The notes beneath the pieces were generated by a model. The model made no database searches, was not told where the DNA came from, and was given only the letters and a program-made list of their open reading frames with translations. A stretch of DNA of 64,000 bases from Craspedostauros australis (taxonomy: Eukaryota; Bacillariophyta; Bacillariophyceae; Mastogloiales; Achnanthaceae). Positions 10,385 to 20,600 of this stretch are shown in pieces. The translations under genes and the position numbers were made by a program. Numbering within the stretch: position 1 is the first letter of the stretch; each line of letters opens with the position of its first letter. The stretch is taken from assembly GCA_026770025.1 (NCBI GenBank), contig JAMXDE010000022.1, positions 1,122,501 through 1,186,500 of the forward strand, written 5' to 3'.

Positions 10385-12106
10385 ACTCGTGATGAGTCGT
10401 GATAAAGTAGACTAAAATAGAGCACACCCAAAACCATCCAAACAACTGCTTATGATGTTATATCTCAACAACACATCGTTTAAAATTAAAACTAGACAGT
10501 GCATTCGGACGCTTGGCTATCGCTTATTCTGAATATCGAAGTTACAATTGTATGAACTTTATTTTTAATGTCATTTTGGCTTGCTGTCAGTCAGGTGGTG
10601 GGTGCGAAAAATTCTCGATGGCACCATGCTGCCCTCCCTTCAGCACCCATGATCATCATTATCATCCCTGGCATTTTCACAATCTGCGCACCACATTGGC
10701 TCCGGATACCCCCCATCTATCCACTTCATGAAGATCCTGCGCAGATAGGCTCATCTCATACTCCAAACTGTCCCTGCACTGAAAAGCAGAAGTTTTGAAA
10801 ACACGATTTCGATGCTGATGCCATTCGGATTTGGATCCGTATCTCGTCGATACGATCCTTGCAGCTCCTCCACATGCCCCTCATGCGTTCCCACATTCTC
10901 TGGAGACACACTGATGTGTTCAGAATGGGTGGGGAGTTCGTACCTCCAAAGGTACATCTCCATGTGATGATGCCATCATGCTGTTTTTCCGACACCCCAA
11001 AAAAACCATTTTTTGTGCATCCCAGGCTGCAGCCTCTTCCAGACCGTATCTGCGCAGGATACTTCGTCATAGCCATCTTGAGTTGATTACGAACACATCT
11101 TGTATGAGTGGCTTGGCGATTTGGGTGACTTGTGAACGGCACCCATCACCACCCAAGTCACGTGATGTGTCCGCCGCCACCCGCCAAAAAACTCTTGCTC
11201 TCCACTTGTTTCTTGCGGAGGGCACCTTCCAGGCCACCCCCGACCCTCAAACTTCGTGTGAATCTTCATCGTATCCTCTTAGATACGTCTTGCCCATCCA
11301 TGGTCGTTGGAATGGCCTGTGCATTCCAGGCAGAGACCATATCCAACGAGCTGATGTTCCTCCGAATCGTATCGTTTGCGCGTGGGCCTGCGACGGCCCC
11401 AAATCAACCACTCCGGCAACCCCCTCTCGCTCATCCACCAAGATTTACATGGCGGTTCCGCCTATGCGCTCAGATCTTGCACTGGACCGCTGGTTGTGGC
11501 AGTGCCGTCGATGCCGTTCGACGGCGCTTGAGGAGTTTTGTTGTGTTTCTCCATTGTCGTGTTGTTGTGTTGTGTTTGGTGTTCTCAACCAGTTTTTGCT
11601 GTTGGGGGCCATGGAGATTAACCACAATTCTACCGAATGTGGCAACCAATGAGAACACTTTGCGAGTCCCGAATTGCGAATCCATTCCACTTCGATTCGA
11701 AAGATCCAAGAAAACTACTCGAAAGAATTCGGAAAATGTGATGCGGGTTTCAGACCCAAGACAAAATTAGGAAGATGATCCAAGAGGATCAAAGAGACTC
11801 TATTAGACCTCCAAACATGTGTCATAGCACATGTTTGGACACAGATAAACTAATTAGCAGGAGTAACCAGCAGTTTGGCATGGTTACAACACGATGGACA
11901 ATGGTGAATAGCACCATTAGTGGAGCCAAGAAGTAGAAAACAGGAAGATGATGAGCTCTTATTGATGAGCTCATAATCTCAACAAACTTAACTTTGTAAA
12001 CCATCACTTCAAACAAGCACACACAATAACACAGTTCTATCAACCTTCACCCACATTGGACGTAGTTGTATCATCCTGCAACCACTGAACTCTTCACCTT
12101 GCAAGC
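10385..12106. other. Mariner-like element 5' region
   Basis: About 1.7 kb without a recognisable ORF precedes the transposase start. The stretch 11420-11640 resembles 9715-9930 in the nested TIR element: both contain CATCCACCAAG, ACATGGCGGTTCCG or the like, and CATTGTCGTGTTGTTGTGTTG. Whether one element captured this from the other or both took it from the host cannot be told here. Confidence 0.5.
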
Positions 12107-14659
12107 ATGCTGCGCGTTGGTGACTGTGTGAAGGTGGCACCCCACCAGAGCGCAAGTGGCAGGGTCCATGACCTGGGCGTATGTCATGTTGAGTTTGCAA
12201 TGAAGCAGACCACGGACGGAGCTACAGTCAAACGCGACAGGCCTCTTGCACCAGGAGAGGTGGCAATGGTCATGGTGACCCCAGTGATGGGGCAGAGCCG
12301 AATGTATGTTGCTCGTGAGGATCTGTGCGCGCCACACAGCCTCGCTACCTTCGCACGGACTCCAAACGCTGGTGGCCTTGCTAAGCCTTCCCTCCTTTCT
12401 CCCCAGCATCACTCCGTCGCTGCCACACGTGCCAACAACAAGGCGAAGCCCCCCACACCATCCCCAACTACCACGGAATCGCAAGACGCCAAAATCGCAG
12501 CTTTCCTCGAGGTCTCGCGGCAGCAGAAGGCAACAGCAATCGCCCGTCTCAACAAGCAGATGAAGAGAGGCGCAAAAACAAAAGGATGGATGCGAAAGGA
12601 TGGAGGGTGTAGCAACACTAAGATCATCAATAGAAAGAAACAACTTGGCAGAGACGAACATCAAAACTACATCGTTCTCTATTTCAATTTGGGTGGGATC
12701 CCAGCCAACATGAAATTGATCGCCCACGCGTGGGATATTGGCACTAGCACTGTCGATCGCAACATCAAGAAATTCCAACAGAACAAGCTGGAACGGAAGA
12801 AGCGCAGCGATGCGGGCAGCACCATTTTCACTTGCCCCAAGAAGCAACAGCAATACTTCACGCCGCGTGCCATCTTCGCAAAGCAACTGCGGCTTAAGCA
12901 TCCCAGACAACGGTTGACAACTGAGGACATCTCTTATGCCTTTGACCATGCTTCGCCTGAAGAGCTGGCATCCGCAAAATCCCTGTCTGATTCGTGGTTG
13001 GAGCGTGGTCCCTTCCTGCAAGTTGAGCTCCAGGATGTGTTGCGACGATGCAATGGCGCAATCTCGTGGGACGATGTTGCACGCGAACTAGCAGGAAACG
13101 GCAACGTCCAATGCGTCTGCAAAGACACCATCCGAACATACGTGATGGGATTGGAGGGCAGCGAATACCGTTCCACAACAATACTCCCCAAGATCAAGGG
13201 CGACACGAAGGCAAAGCGCGAGATCTGGGCCAAGGACTTCTGTGTGTTCTGGGAAGCAGCTGAGCAGTTCGAGAATACACAAGTTGTTGTTGTCCACATG
13301 GATGAGAAGTGGTTCTACTCTATTGTCGCTCGGCGCAACCTCAAACATGTGCCCCAAATGGGGGTTAAGCCTGTGAAGCATCCTGTGCACCACAAGTGCC
13401 ACATCGAAAAGACCATGGCAATTGCATCAACAGCGTTCGCTCCAACAGACAACCGCTTTGATCGAGGAGGAAAGGCGTATCGGGTCAGCTTCGAACGTGT
13501 TGGGCGCATGGTTCGAGCGCAGAAGAATACGTACAAGCGAACTTGGGTCTCGCCAACCAAGTACAAGCACCTTCCTGATCCCAACAAAATCTCTCGCAAG
13601 AAGGGTGAACTGTACTTTCAACCACTGGAGATCACGGGCAGCAAGGAAACAGATGGTCATCGTGTTAAGCCCAAGCCGAAGTACAGCCTCAAGAAATTCT
13701 TCCGCGAAAAAGAACTCCCTGCACTGGATTCGCTCGCCAGCAAAATCAAGGCCGAAACGGGAAAAAACGTGGTGATTCGGTACCAGATGGATGGCGCAGG
13801 GCCACACAGAGACACGGAACTGCTCAGGTTCATCAACGAGGAGTTCGACAGTCGCGGGTGGCACCTCCGATTTCAACCATCGAATTCTCCCATCACGAAC
13901 GTGAAAGACGATACGATATTCCCAGCGATGTCGAAACACGTGTCAGCGCATCAAGGTAAGCACCACGGGAGTCGCATGTTCACCACTGATGCGTTGTGGG
14001 GTGCTTGTGGAACCTGTTGGGAGCAATTTGGGCTGGACAAGGTAGCTCGCGCGTATGTTCGCCACCATCAGATCGCCTACGCAATTTGTGCTGCGGAAGG
14101 AGGTGACGAATTTGTGACGGAGCGCAAGGGACTGAGCATGAACGTGCGGAAGCAAACGTTCACCGAAACTGACGAGGACGGCAATGAGATCGGTGTGACT
14201 GTGTCTCACACGGACTTCGTGTTGGAGGAGGAGGAGGAGGATGAGGCAACCAACACGACCACCAAGAAACCAACTGCAACAGGCAAGAAAGGCAAATCAG
14301 CTGGCTTCAAATACAACAAGCCCGACATCAAAGGTATGTACAATGATGCGCTCAAGGTGATGGCTGTCAGTGGTCTGCAATGCCTTAAAACGAACCTGCG
14401 AACAACCAGCAGCCTCATTCCGTTGCTGGAGAAGCAAATCGTCGCGACCACCAGAGCCAACGAGGAGGCTGAGCAACAGAAGAAAGGCCAGAAGAAGAAG
14501 ACGCCCAGCAAGAGCAAAGCCGAGATCATTGAGCCTCACAACAACAAGAGCAAGACCGAAGCAGCACCCACCATGAATACATTCAAAGTTGCCATGTTCG
14601 TTGGCAAGACCGAGCATCACAGCAAAGCAGAGCAGGATGCCAACACAGCAGAGGTGTAG
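12107..14659 (+). CDS. Mariner-like (DD39D) transposase, 850 aa
   Basis: The intact ORF has the Tc1/mariner catalytic motifs in order: HMDEKWF (Asp near residue 398), YQMDGAGPH (Asp near 561), and PSNSPITNVKDD, whose second aspartate lies 39 residues after the previous one. That spacing fits the DD39D plant-type mariner group. A helix-turn-helix-like region (residues about 190-300, with DIGTSTVDRNIKKF) precedes the core. The N-terminal 100 residues, with a VGDCVKV start like a small beta-barrel domain, and the acidic then lysine-rich C-terminal 150 residues are extra compared with compact mariner transposases. It is expected to cut and paste the surrounding element at TA sites. No stops or frameshifts are visible, so it may still be active. 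Confidence 0.85.
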   Translation: MLRVGDCVKVAPHQSASGRVHDLGVCHVEFAMKQTTDGATVKRDRPLAPGEVAMVMVTPVMGQSRMYVAREDLCAPHSLATFARTPNAGGLAKPSLLSPQHHSVAATRANNKAKPPTPSPTTTESQDAKIAAFLEVSRQQKATAIARLNKQMKRGAKTKGWMRKDGGCSNTKIINRKKQLGRDEHQNYIVLYFNLGGIPANMKLIAHAWDIGTSTVDRNIKKFQQNKLERKKRSDAGSTIFTCPKKQQQYFTPRAIFAKQLRLKHPRQRLTTEDISYAFDHASPEELASAKSLSDSWLERGPFLQVELQDVLRRCNGAISWDDVARELAGNGNVQCVCKDTIRTYVMGLEGSEYRSTTILPKIKGDTKAKREIWAKDFCVFWEAAEQFENTQVVVVHMDEKWFYSIVARRNLKHVPQMGVKPVKHPVHHKCHIEKTMAIASTAFAPTDNRFDRGGKAYRVSFERVGRMVRAQKNTYKRTWVSPTKYKHLPDPNKISRKKGELYFQPLEITGSKETDGHRVKPKPKYSLKKFFREKELPALDSLASKIKAETGKNVVIRYQMDGAGPHRDTELLRFINEEFDSRGWHLRFQPSNSPITNVKDDTIFPAMSKHVSAHQGKHHGSRMFTTDALWGACGTCWEQFGLDKVARAYVRHHQIAYAICAAEGGDEFVTERKGLSMNVRKQTFTETDEDGNEIGVTVSHTDFVLEEEEEDEATNTTTKKPTATGKKGKSAGFKYNKPDIKGMYNDALKVMAVSGLQCLKTNLRTTSSLIPLLEKQIVATTRANEEAEQQKKGQKKKTPSKSKAEIIEPHNNKSKTEAAPTMNTFKVAMFVGKTEHHSKAEQDANTAEV

Positions 14660-15116
14660 CTGCAAATCGTAGTAGTAGTAGTATTATATGTGTGAGGTAC
14701 ACCTGTGGTTCGAATGGTGGTGTGCGCATCGTTTTCTTGATGGCATGGAGGATTGTGATGTGATGTGTTGTGTTTGTTTGTTTTTTGTGACGGGGACCGT
14801 GATTTTTGTGTCGTGGTTGGTGCGCGTCGCCACACGATCGGTGTGTTGTGTCGCGAAGTCGTCACGTTGTGTTGTGGCACGGTCCGCGTGTGTTGCGGCG
14901 CGATTGGTGTGTGCTGCGCAGCCATCACGTTGTCTCGCGAAGCAAGGGCGACGTGCTGCGAGACGCACTCACATCTTGTGTTGTGAGTGGTTTCGCATGA
15001 CGTCGAATCCTTCCTGTGACGTAGAAGACGGATCAGGGAGGAATTACACGAAATAGCTCTAAATATACAATCGCCGTTGCTCCCAAAGGCAAGCAAACCA
15101 GTGGCAACAAGGGGCC
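14660..15116. other. Mariner-like element 3' region
   Basis: A (GTA)n run follows the transposase stop at about 14670-14685, then a TTGTG-rich stretch with many CACGTTG and TGTCGCGAAG words. No gene is recognised. Confidence 0.5.
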
Positions 15117-15169
15117 AAAACTCTACAACTAGTGCTATCGTGACCCCATTTTACATTCTCTGCAGCTAG
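15117..15169 (-). repeat. Mariner-like right terminal inverted repeat
   Basis: Read inward this is CTAGCTGCAGAGAATG, then TAAAATGGGGTCACGATAG and CACTAGTTGTAGAGTTTT. It pairs with 9169-9176 plus 10336-10384. TA at 15170-15171 follows directly. Confidence 0.9.
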
Positions 15170-15182
15170 TATACTGCAGTTT

Positions 15183-15388
15183 TATCAGCACAAAACCGAA
15201 TAGTGCTAAGTACGTTACTCCCGTAGCCCCCACTATCAATAATTTTCACTTTTGTTCGGTTCAGCAATCGCATCGCCTGTAGCTCAACGGTAGAGCACCA
15301 GTAATTCTAACTGAGGTTCCGGGTTCGAATCCCGGCATGGTACTTTGCTTTTGCTCTCCCCTCGTGATTTTTCGATAGTGCTCTTTCA
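15183..15388 (+). repeat. TRIM left LTR (206 bp)
   Basis: It starts TATCAGCACAAAACCGAATA and ends GATAGTGCTCTTTCA. It differs from the right LTR at only a few positions, so the insertion is fairly recent. Confidence 0.88.
15275..15344 (+). ncRNA. tRNA-like Pol III promoter sequence in the left LTR
   Basis: TGTAGCTCAACGGTAGAGC gives a perfect four-pair D arm (GCTC/GAGC) and an A-box match, and CCGGGTTCGAATCCCGG gives a perfect T arm containing B box GGTTCGAATCC. The middle arm CCAGT-AATTCTA-ACTGA pairs four of five. The acceptor stem does not close (TCGCCTG against CATGGTA), and position 33 is A rather than T. A functional tRNA is therefore unlikely, but an internal RNA polymerase III promoter is plausible. 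Confidence 0.7.
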
Positions 15389-15425
15389 GATTAACAGTCG
15401 CAGCTAGTTCTACATCGCTGAGTTA
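15389..15425 (-). promoter_or_regulatory. TRIM primer-binding site, antisense to a tRNA-Asn 5' half
   Basis: Read on the minus strand the sequence ends TGCGA-CTGTTAA-TC, which fits an anticodon stem and loop with U33, anticodon GUU and A37, that is tRNA-Asn. Upstream, TAACTCAGCGATGTAGAAC weakly resembles a D arm. A primer that ends inside the anticodon stem implies a cleaved half-tRNA, as known for Drosophila copia and yeast Ty5 with initiator tRNA. The identity of the tRNA is inferred. Confidence 0.65.
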
Positions 15426-15628
15426 GGACTACCTTGCACAACACGCCTTCGTGGGCGCGTTGCGATCACCGGATTTCGACCCAGTCTCACACTTGTCTGC
15501 TACGGCAGCACTCCCAACTTCGTCTGCACTATTAGCCGCCCAGCTTTGAGGGTGTCCCGCTGTGGGGAGGCCCGGGAGATGATAACTTTTCCGTCATAGT
15601 GCTCTTGAGCAGGTGGTCCACGGTCGTG
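15426..15628 (+). other. TRIM interior, non-coding
   Basis: No ORF of note. The sequence is GC-rich and contains CGGATTTCGACCCAG and AGGCCCGGGAGATG. I compared it by eye with 5S rRNA and with the copia C leader and saw no convincing match. Confidence 0.6.
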
Positions 15629-15639
15629 GCGTAGGGGAG
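15629..15639 (+). promoter_or_regulatory. TRIM polypurine tract
   Basis: GCGTAGGGGAG ends exactly at the right LTR. Copia C has CTATAGGGGAG in the same position on its coding strand, so eight bases (TAGGGGAG) plus the following TATCA are shared. Confidence 0.8.
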
Positions 15640-15845
15640 TATCAGCACAAAATCGAATAGTGCTAAGTACGTTACTCCCGTAGCCCCCACTATCTATAAA
15701 TTTCACTTGTGTTCAGTTCAGCAATCGCATCGCCTGTAGCTCAACGGTAGAGCACCAGTAATTCTAACTGAGGTTCCGGGTTCGAATCCCGGCATGGTAC
15801 TTTGCTTTTGCTTTCCCCTCGTGATTTTTCGATAGTGCTCTTTCA
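15640..15845 (+). repeat. TRIM right LTR (206 bp)
   Basis: It starts TATCAGCACAAAATCGAATA and ends GATAGTGCTCTTTCA, followed directly by target duplication AGTTT. The tRNA-like part runs from about 15731 to 15800 and is identical to that in the left LTR. Confidence 0.88.
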
Positions 15846-16674
15846 AGTTTTGAACGGTTTGGTCCCTGAGGCACTATGAACTGGGGGTGTTGTTGTGCGC
15901 TTTGCAGCTCTGAATAGGCACATTAACGATAAACGGTTCAAGCTGAAACATTCGGGCATTTTTTGACCCTTTCTATACCGATTGATGTGAATTTGAGACT
16001 AATTTATGCCTTCGCGTTCATTTTGACCCACAAAAGGCATTACTTAGACCCATTCTTGTCGATTATTGTTTGGCACATGTCAATACCGGCGCAATCAACG
16101 TCTATGAAAGTACCATTTGGGGCCAAGAGATCGCGTTTTGGGATCTTTGTGGCGTTGTTTCAGTGTGGTCATGTCGAGCGAAATGGTTGCGAGTCCATTT
16201 CCACTGGGTCGTATTCGACTGCACCAACGGACTGTTCAATCCTGCTCGGGCAGTTTTGGAGATTCCAAGTCACGAGCGAACACTGCTGCGGAATGCGAAA
16301 CTTCAATGTGTTCGTTTTCGATTCACCAAGTGGTATTCGACCGCGCCAACGGACTGCCCGATCCTGTTTTGGCGTTTCGGGCAGTTCCAAGTCACGCGCG
16401 GACGCTGACGCGGAGTTCATCGCTGCGATGGAAATGCGCCTGCTTCTGCGTGTACGCGTGGCCACACAGGAAGGAATTTGCATCTTGATGGAGCGTACGG
16501 TCATGCTGGTTTGTTTCAACGCAAGAAAACAACGGGAGCGCAACCAAGCACGCCCACAGAGAGCAGTGTTGCACAACATCACTTTCGGTTGCATCGCCAA
16601 CATCGCAAAAACGCCCCATCCAAACAAATCATTCCTGTCATAAAAACCGCGATGCTCACCCACGCAAACCAACA
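15846..16674 (+). repeat. MVGS-unit upstream module, second segment
   Basis: This continues the first segment after 9166. It aligns with about 28615-29350 through TTGAACGGTT, TACTGGGG / AACTGGGG, GCCCTTTC / ACCCTTTC, GAGACTAATTTATGCCTT / GAGACTATTTAATGCCTT and CCAACGGACTGCCCGATCCTG / CCAACGAATTGTCCGATCCTG. A motif around CGACTGCACCAACGG and CCTGCTCGGGCAG is repeated inside at about 90-bp spacing. The short ORFs in all frames have no recognised product. Confidence 0.6.
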
Positions 16675-16776
16675 CACTCTCATTCTCCCACATCAACCAA
16701 CCAGCCCATTCAGCCATCGACACATCGGTGCATGAACGCAGCGGCACATTCGCGCGTCCTTGTTCTCCCACATCAG
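16675..16776 (+). repeat. 80-bp minisatellite, left part
   Basis: One full and one partial unit of the repeat CATCAGTGCATGAACGCA ... GTTCTCCCACATCAACCAAC ... CCATTCAGCCATCGACA. Copia A entered the array within CATCAG, and the rest continues at 24620. Confidence 0.85.
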
Positions 16777-17561
16777 TGTCGAGATGTACATGTGAGTATA
16801 TGTCAAGATGTACGTGTATATGTGCATCGTTCACCTGTTATTCTCTCATACGCACTTGGACGGTATAACTACATTCGTGTCGATAGTATACTGTGATTCG
16901 TCAGAATTACAGGGGAAATGGAACACACGAAAAGGGGCAAGATTTCTGGAGGAAATTTGCAAATAACGATTTCTGGGAGAATCAGAATATCGTCCGTCCA
17001 TGCATCAATGGTACCAAGAGAATCTCGAGGTACTTCCCAACTAAACCTCAGATGACGATATCATCTGACAGACTACTGCATCACCAATGGAACGTGACAT
17101 CTGGAGAACAGAAGGACGCCTACTGACGTCGACAGGATGTCAACATGTCACCACGTCGACAGCTGTCTCCAAGTCAGAGCAGGAGGCGAAGATACGATGA
17201 CCCATGAAGATCATGGATACTGAAGGTGAACTTCAAATGGTAAGTACTCATGGAGTAGAAGCCAGTACTGAATGAACGGAGTGTCGAATGCGGAGCACGC
17301 ATCGAACACGGAGTATCGTGTAGCACGAGCACACGATGGAGAGAGAGAGAATGCAGAGAGGAGCGAGAGAGGATCTCGCGTACCGACTCATAGTCGGAGA
17401 CCGAATCTACGAAACAGATTGAAGCGCCGAGAGCATCGGGCAAGACAACTGGTGTACACCGAGAGCATCGGAGTAGCCAACTAATGAAATAGCAAACAGA
17501 CGACTATCAACCACCACCATCTTCCACGATCGTAGGTTACCGTGAGCGGAACTTGCCAACA
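16777..17561 (+). repeat. Copia A 5' LTR (785 bp)
   Basis: It begins TGTCGAGATGTACATG and ends CTTGCCAACA. The ORFs inside are identical to those of the 3' copy and are not genes. Confidence 0.93.
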
Positions 17562-17573
17562 CGTTTATAAACG
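17562..17573 (+). promoter_or_regulatory. Palindrome at the copia A primer-binding position
   Basis: CGTTTATAAACG directly follows the 5' LTR and is a perfect 12-bp palindrome. Copia B and copia G have different 12-bp palindromes at the same position. No complement to a tRNA 3' end is evident, so the priming mechanism is unclear. Confidence 0.7.
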
Positions 17574-17643
17574 ATAGATCAGGGCGAGCCCGCGAATCGT
17601 ATCGTGCGAGGAAGACGAACATCATTCAAGAGCAGCAGGCTGA

Positions 17644-20600
17644 ATGAGCGAGGAAGAGGAATTGAAAGACATCCCTCTGTCCAATCCGACTATCAAGAGA
17701 GAAGAAGGTGCGAGTGAGACTCCACCACGACAAGAGAAGGAAGCAGCCGCGGCTACTGTCCTATCAGGCGCAGACGCAAGCGCGATCGACGAGACCGAAG
17801 AAGAACGGTCTGCAAGACTACACCGTAAGGAGAAGAGGATTCTCAAGGCGGTCAAGCAAGAGGAGACTGGTGTGACGAAGAGCATTCGCACAGCCAAACA
17901 GGGTGGGAAAAGTGAGACACCACCAAGAGGAGAATTTGTGAGCAAATCAGTCCTCGCGAAACAACAAGCGAAAACCGAAGAATCGGAAACACAGAAACCG
18001 ACGGAAATCAAGGGCGCGAGCGCACTAACGACGAAACAACGAACCAACATGGCGACATCAGCCAACATGAACAAACGACGCATCAAGGCGCCGATGTTCA
18101 GCGGTGAACAGGAAGACTACAGCGCATGGGAGTCCCAAGCGAAGGCATACGCTCGTGCACAGAAGACGAGAGACGTGATGTTGGGCAAGACCAAGGTACC
18201 AACAGTGAAGGAGATCGCGGCAGCCGCCGATGAAGATAAGGAAGCGATGGAGGAGATCTACGAATTAGGATGCGACTGTTTCAGCGATCTGATCCTCATG
18301 ATGGATGCAGAGAAAGGAAAAGGTAAGCAGGCCATCCAATACATCAACCAATGCATCTCCGACGACTACCCCGAAGGAGACGCACACGGAGCGTGGAACG
18401 TTCTCGCGGAGAAGTTCCGACCATCCGATGCGGTGACGAAGATCAAACTCAAGCGCCAATTCAACAACAAAAAGATGAAGAGAGACACGGACCCCGACAT
18501 CTACATCACGCAACTCGAGAGCCTACGATCGCGTCTCCACGATGTCAAGTACGAGATCACGGACGAAGAAATGATCATGCAAATCCTCAGCACGGTGAGT
18601 AACGAATACAGAACTCACATCGTGAACTTCCAACACCAACTCACGTTCAATCCGGAACTGGTTACCATCAACACGATCAGAGGAGTACTCCGCACTGCAT
18701 ACGCCACGCACAGAGGAGGCAAAGCATACGTCGACGACTTCCAAGACAGTAACACGAAGAGCAACGACACCGGCTTCACAAGCACCGGTAACTTCAAGGG
18801 TACTTGTCACAACTGTGGCGTGTATGGCCATAGATCCGCCGATTGCCCAGAACGCAAGAAATCGAATAACAAGAAAAACAACAACAACAACAACAACAAG
18901 ATGAACGGAAAGCGCAACAAGGGAAGCGGCTTCAAGGGCAAGTGCAACTACTGCGGCATCTTCGGACACCGCGAGGCGGAGTGCCGAAAGAAGAAGTTCA
19001 ACGAGAAGAAGGCCGACGAGCAGGCCAACACAGCAAAGCAAGGACACGACAAGAGCGGACACGAGATGGTACTCTCGGCAAAGGACATACCGCTCTGCAT
19101 GTTGGTGTCCGACGACTACATCGAAGACTCCTTCTTCGATAACTTCGAGTACGTCGGGAGTGACGACGAAGTGCAGGGTGATGAGATCATCCCGGAGTGG
19201 CTCAGCGAGGAGCCAATCATCCACGAGGTGGATCCAAGACGCGAAGTGAGCTACGAATGCTGCTTCAACGCGCACGACCTGATCGGTTCATACGGCGACG
19301 AAGCTGAGATGGACGAAGAGGCCAACGATAGCGACATCGAAGAGGCCATGAGCGATGACGACGACGACGCTGACGAGGACGGCGGAGATGAAGACGACGA
19401 AACGAACGGCGGCGCGGCGCCGCCTCCTCCAGCGGCGGGGAACAACAGATCGGGCATCTTCGACGAAGATGACAGCGACGAATCCGAAGACGGCAATCAT
19501 CCAGACGACAGTTTTAATCCGAACGAGCGCGTCGTCTATCCAAGAGACATCGACTTCCCACCGATTGAGAATCCCAACCAGTCCAACTACCTCCATCGTC
19601 ATGACACCGTCCCATATGCAACAGAAACAGCATTGGTGATCCAGAAGCAACTCATCTTCCATGCCGTAATGGAAGCAGGAACGAACCTCTTCCCAGGGCA
19701 TGTCCAAGGAGTGCTCAGACCGATATGGGTGAACATGATGGGATCAATCCTATCCGAGAACTTCAAATCGATCGAAGAGATTCTCGCCAATTCGGTTGTG
19801 ATCAATCGCATACTGGAAGCAGCCGAGACAGAGACGATCCCAGAGACGGATCTTCATTACATCCTTGGAGGATGTATGCGCGTACTCTTACGCGAACGAC
19901 CACGCGTCCACCCATACGATCCAGCCACAGGATCTCATCGGAACAGTACAATTCCATCGGACTACGCGCAACTACCCGACGACATGGATGACGGAGACCA
20001 TCATCATCCATACAACGAAGATGGAGTCCACGAAGACGACAACGACGGCAGCTTCAACGACGAGATAGCTGCGGCAGCTGTGGAGCAACTCCACGAGCTG
20101 AGCACCAAGTACAAGGACAAGGTCAACAAGGACACCTGGCTCGCCGACAGCGGAGCTTCGTGTCACATCGTCAACTCGGACGCCGCTCTCTTCAACGTGC
20201 GGCACGTCAAGTCCTTCGTCCAAGTGGGAGACAGCACGAAGCTGGATTCTCCCAAGATGGGATCCATTCGCTTGAAGGTCAAGCAGCGAGACAACACTGG
20301 CCACGTCATCCGGCTCGATGACGTGAAGTACACACCGAAGATGGCGGTGAACCTTTTCTCCACGAACAAGGCTCTGTACAACGGTTACCAACTTGGTAGC
20401 AACGGCATTCTGATGGACATCATCAACGGATCCGGAATGAAGATCGTGTTCGATCGAGTCTTTCCCACATCCAACGGATTCATCACGGGAGTGCAGATGC
20501 ACCCCATCATGCCAACAGACGACGACAAGGCTTGCACAGCCATCGTCAAGAATCCATCCAAGGAGATCAGCGCGGTGAACCTGCACCGAATGCTCGGGCA

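Larger units (their letters stand above)
9167..15171 (+). mobile_element. Mariner-like element inserted at TA
   Basis: TA at 9167-9168 and TA at 15170-15171 flank the element. The left terminal repeat starts CGACCTGC, is interrupted by another insertion, and resumes at 10336 with CTGCAGAGAATG. The right terminal repeat (15117-15169) reads inward CTAGCTGCAGAGAATG. Deleting the element leaves host sequence that matches the undisturbed paralogue near 28595-28620. It carries one long transposase ORF. Length without the nested element is about 4.84 kb, long for a mariner. Confidence 0.8.
15183..15845 (+). mobile_element. TRIM retrotransposon with tRNA-like LTRs
   Basis: Two 206-bp direct repeats bracket a 251-bp interior. 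AGTTT at 15178-15182 and AGTTT at 15846-15850 form a perfect 5-bp target duplication. Directly after the left LTR is GATTAACAGTCGCAGC (primer-binding site), and directly before the right LTR is GCGTAGGGGAG (polypurine tract). The LTRs start TATCAGCAC and end TTTCA. There is no coding capacity, so it is a terminal-repeat retrotransposon in miniature. LTR ends, primer site and purine tract all match copia C (46638-55090), the likely source of its enzymes. Each LTR contains a tRNA-like sequence with intact A and B boxes. Confidence 0.88.

Noticed and set aside
15275-15344. Functional tRNA gene
   Set aside because: D and T arms are good but the acceptor stem does not pair, position 33 is not T, and the same sequence sits in both LTRs of a retroelement. 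I call it tRNA-like only.
15426-15628. 5S rRNA-like segment in the TRIM interior
   Set aside because: Words such as CCCGGGAGAT recall the end of 5S rRNA, but I could not match the order of internal promoter elements or the length.
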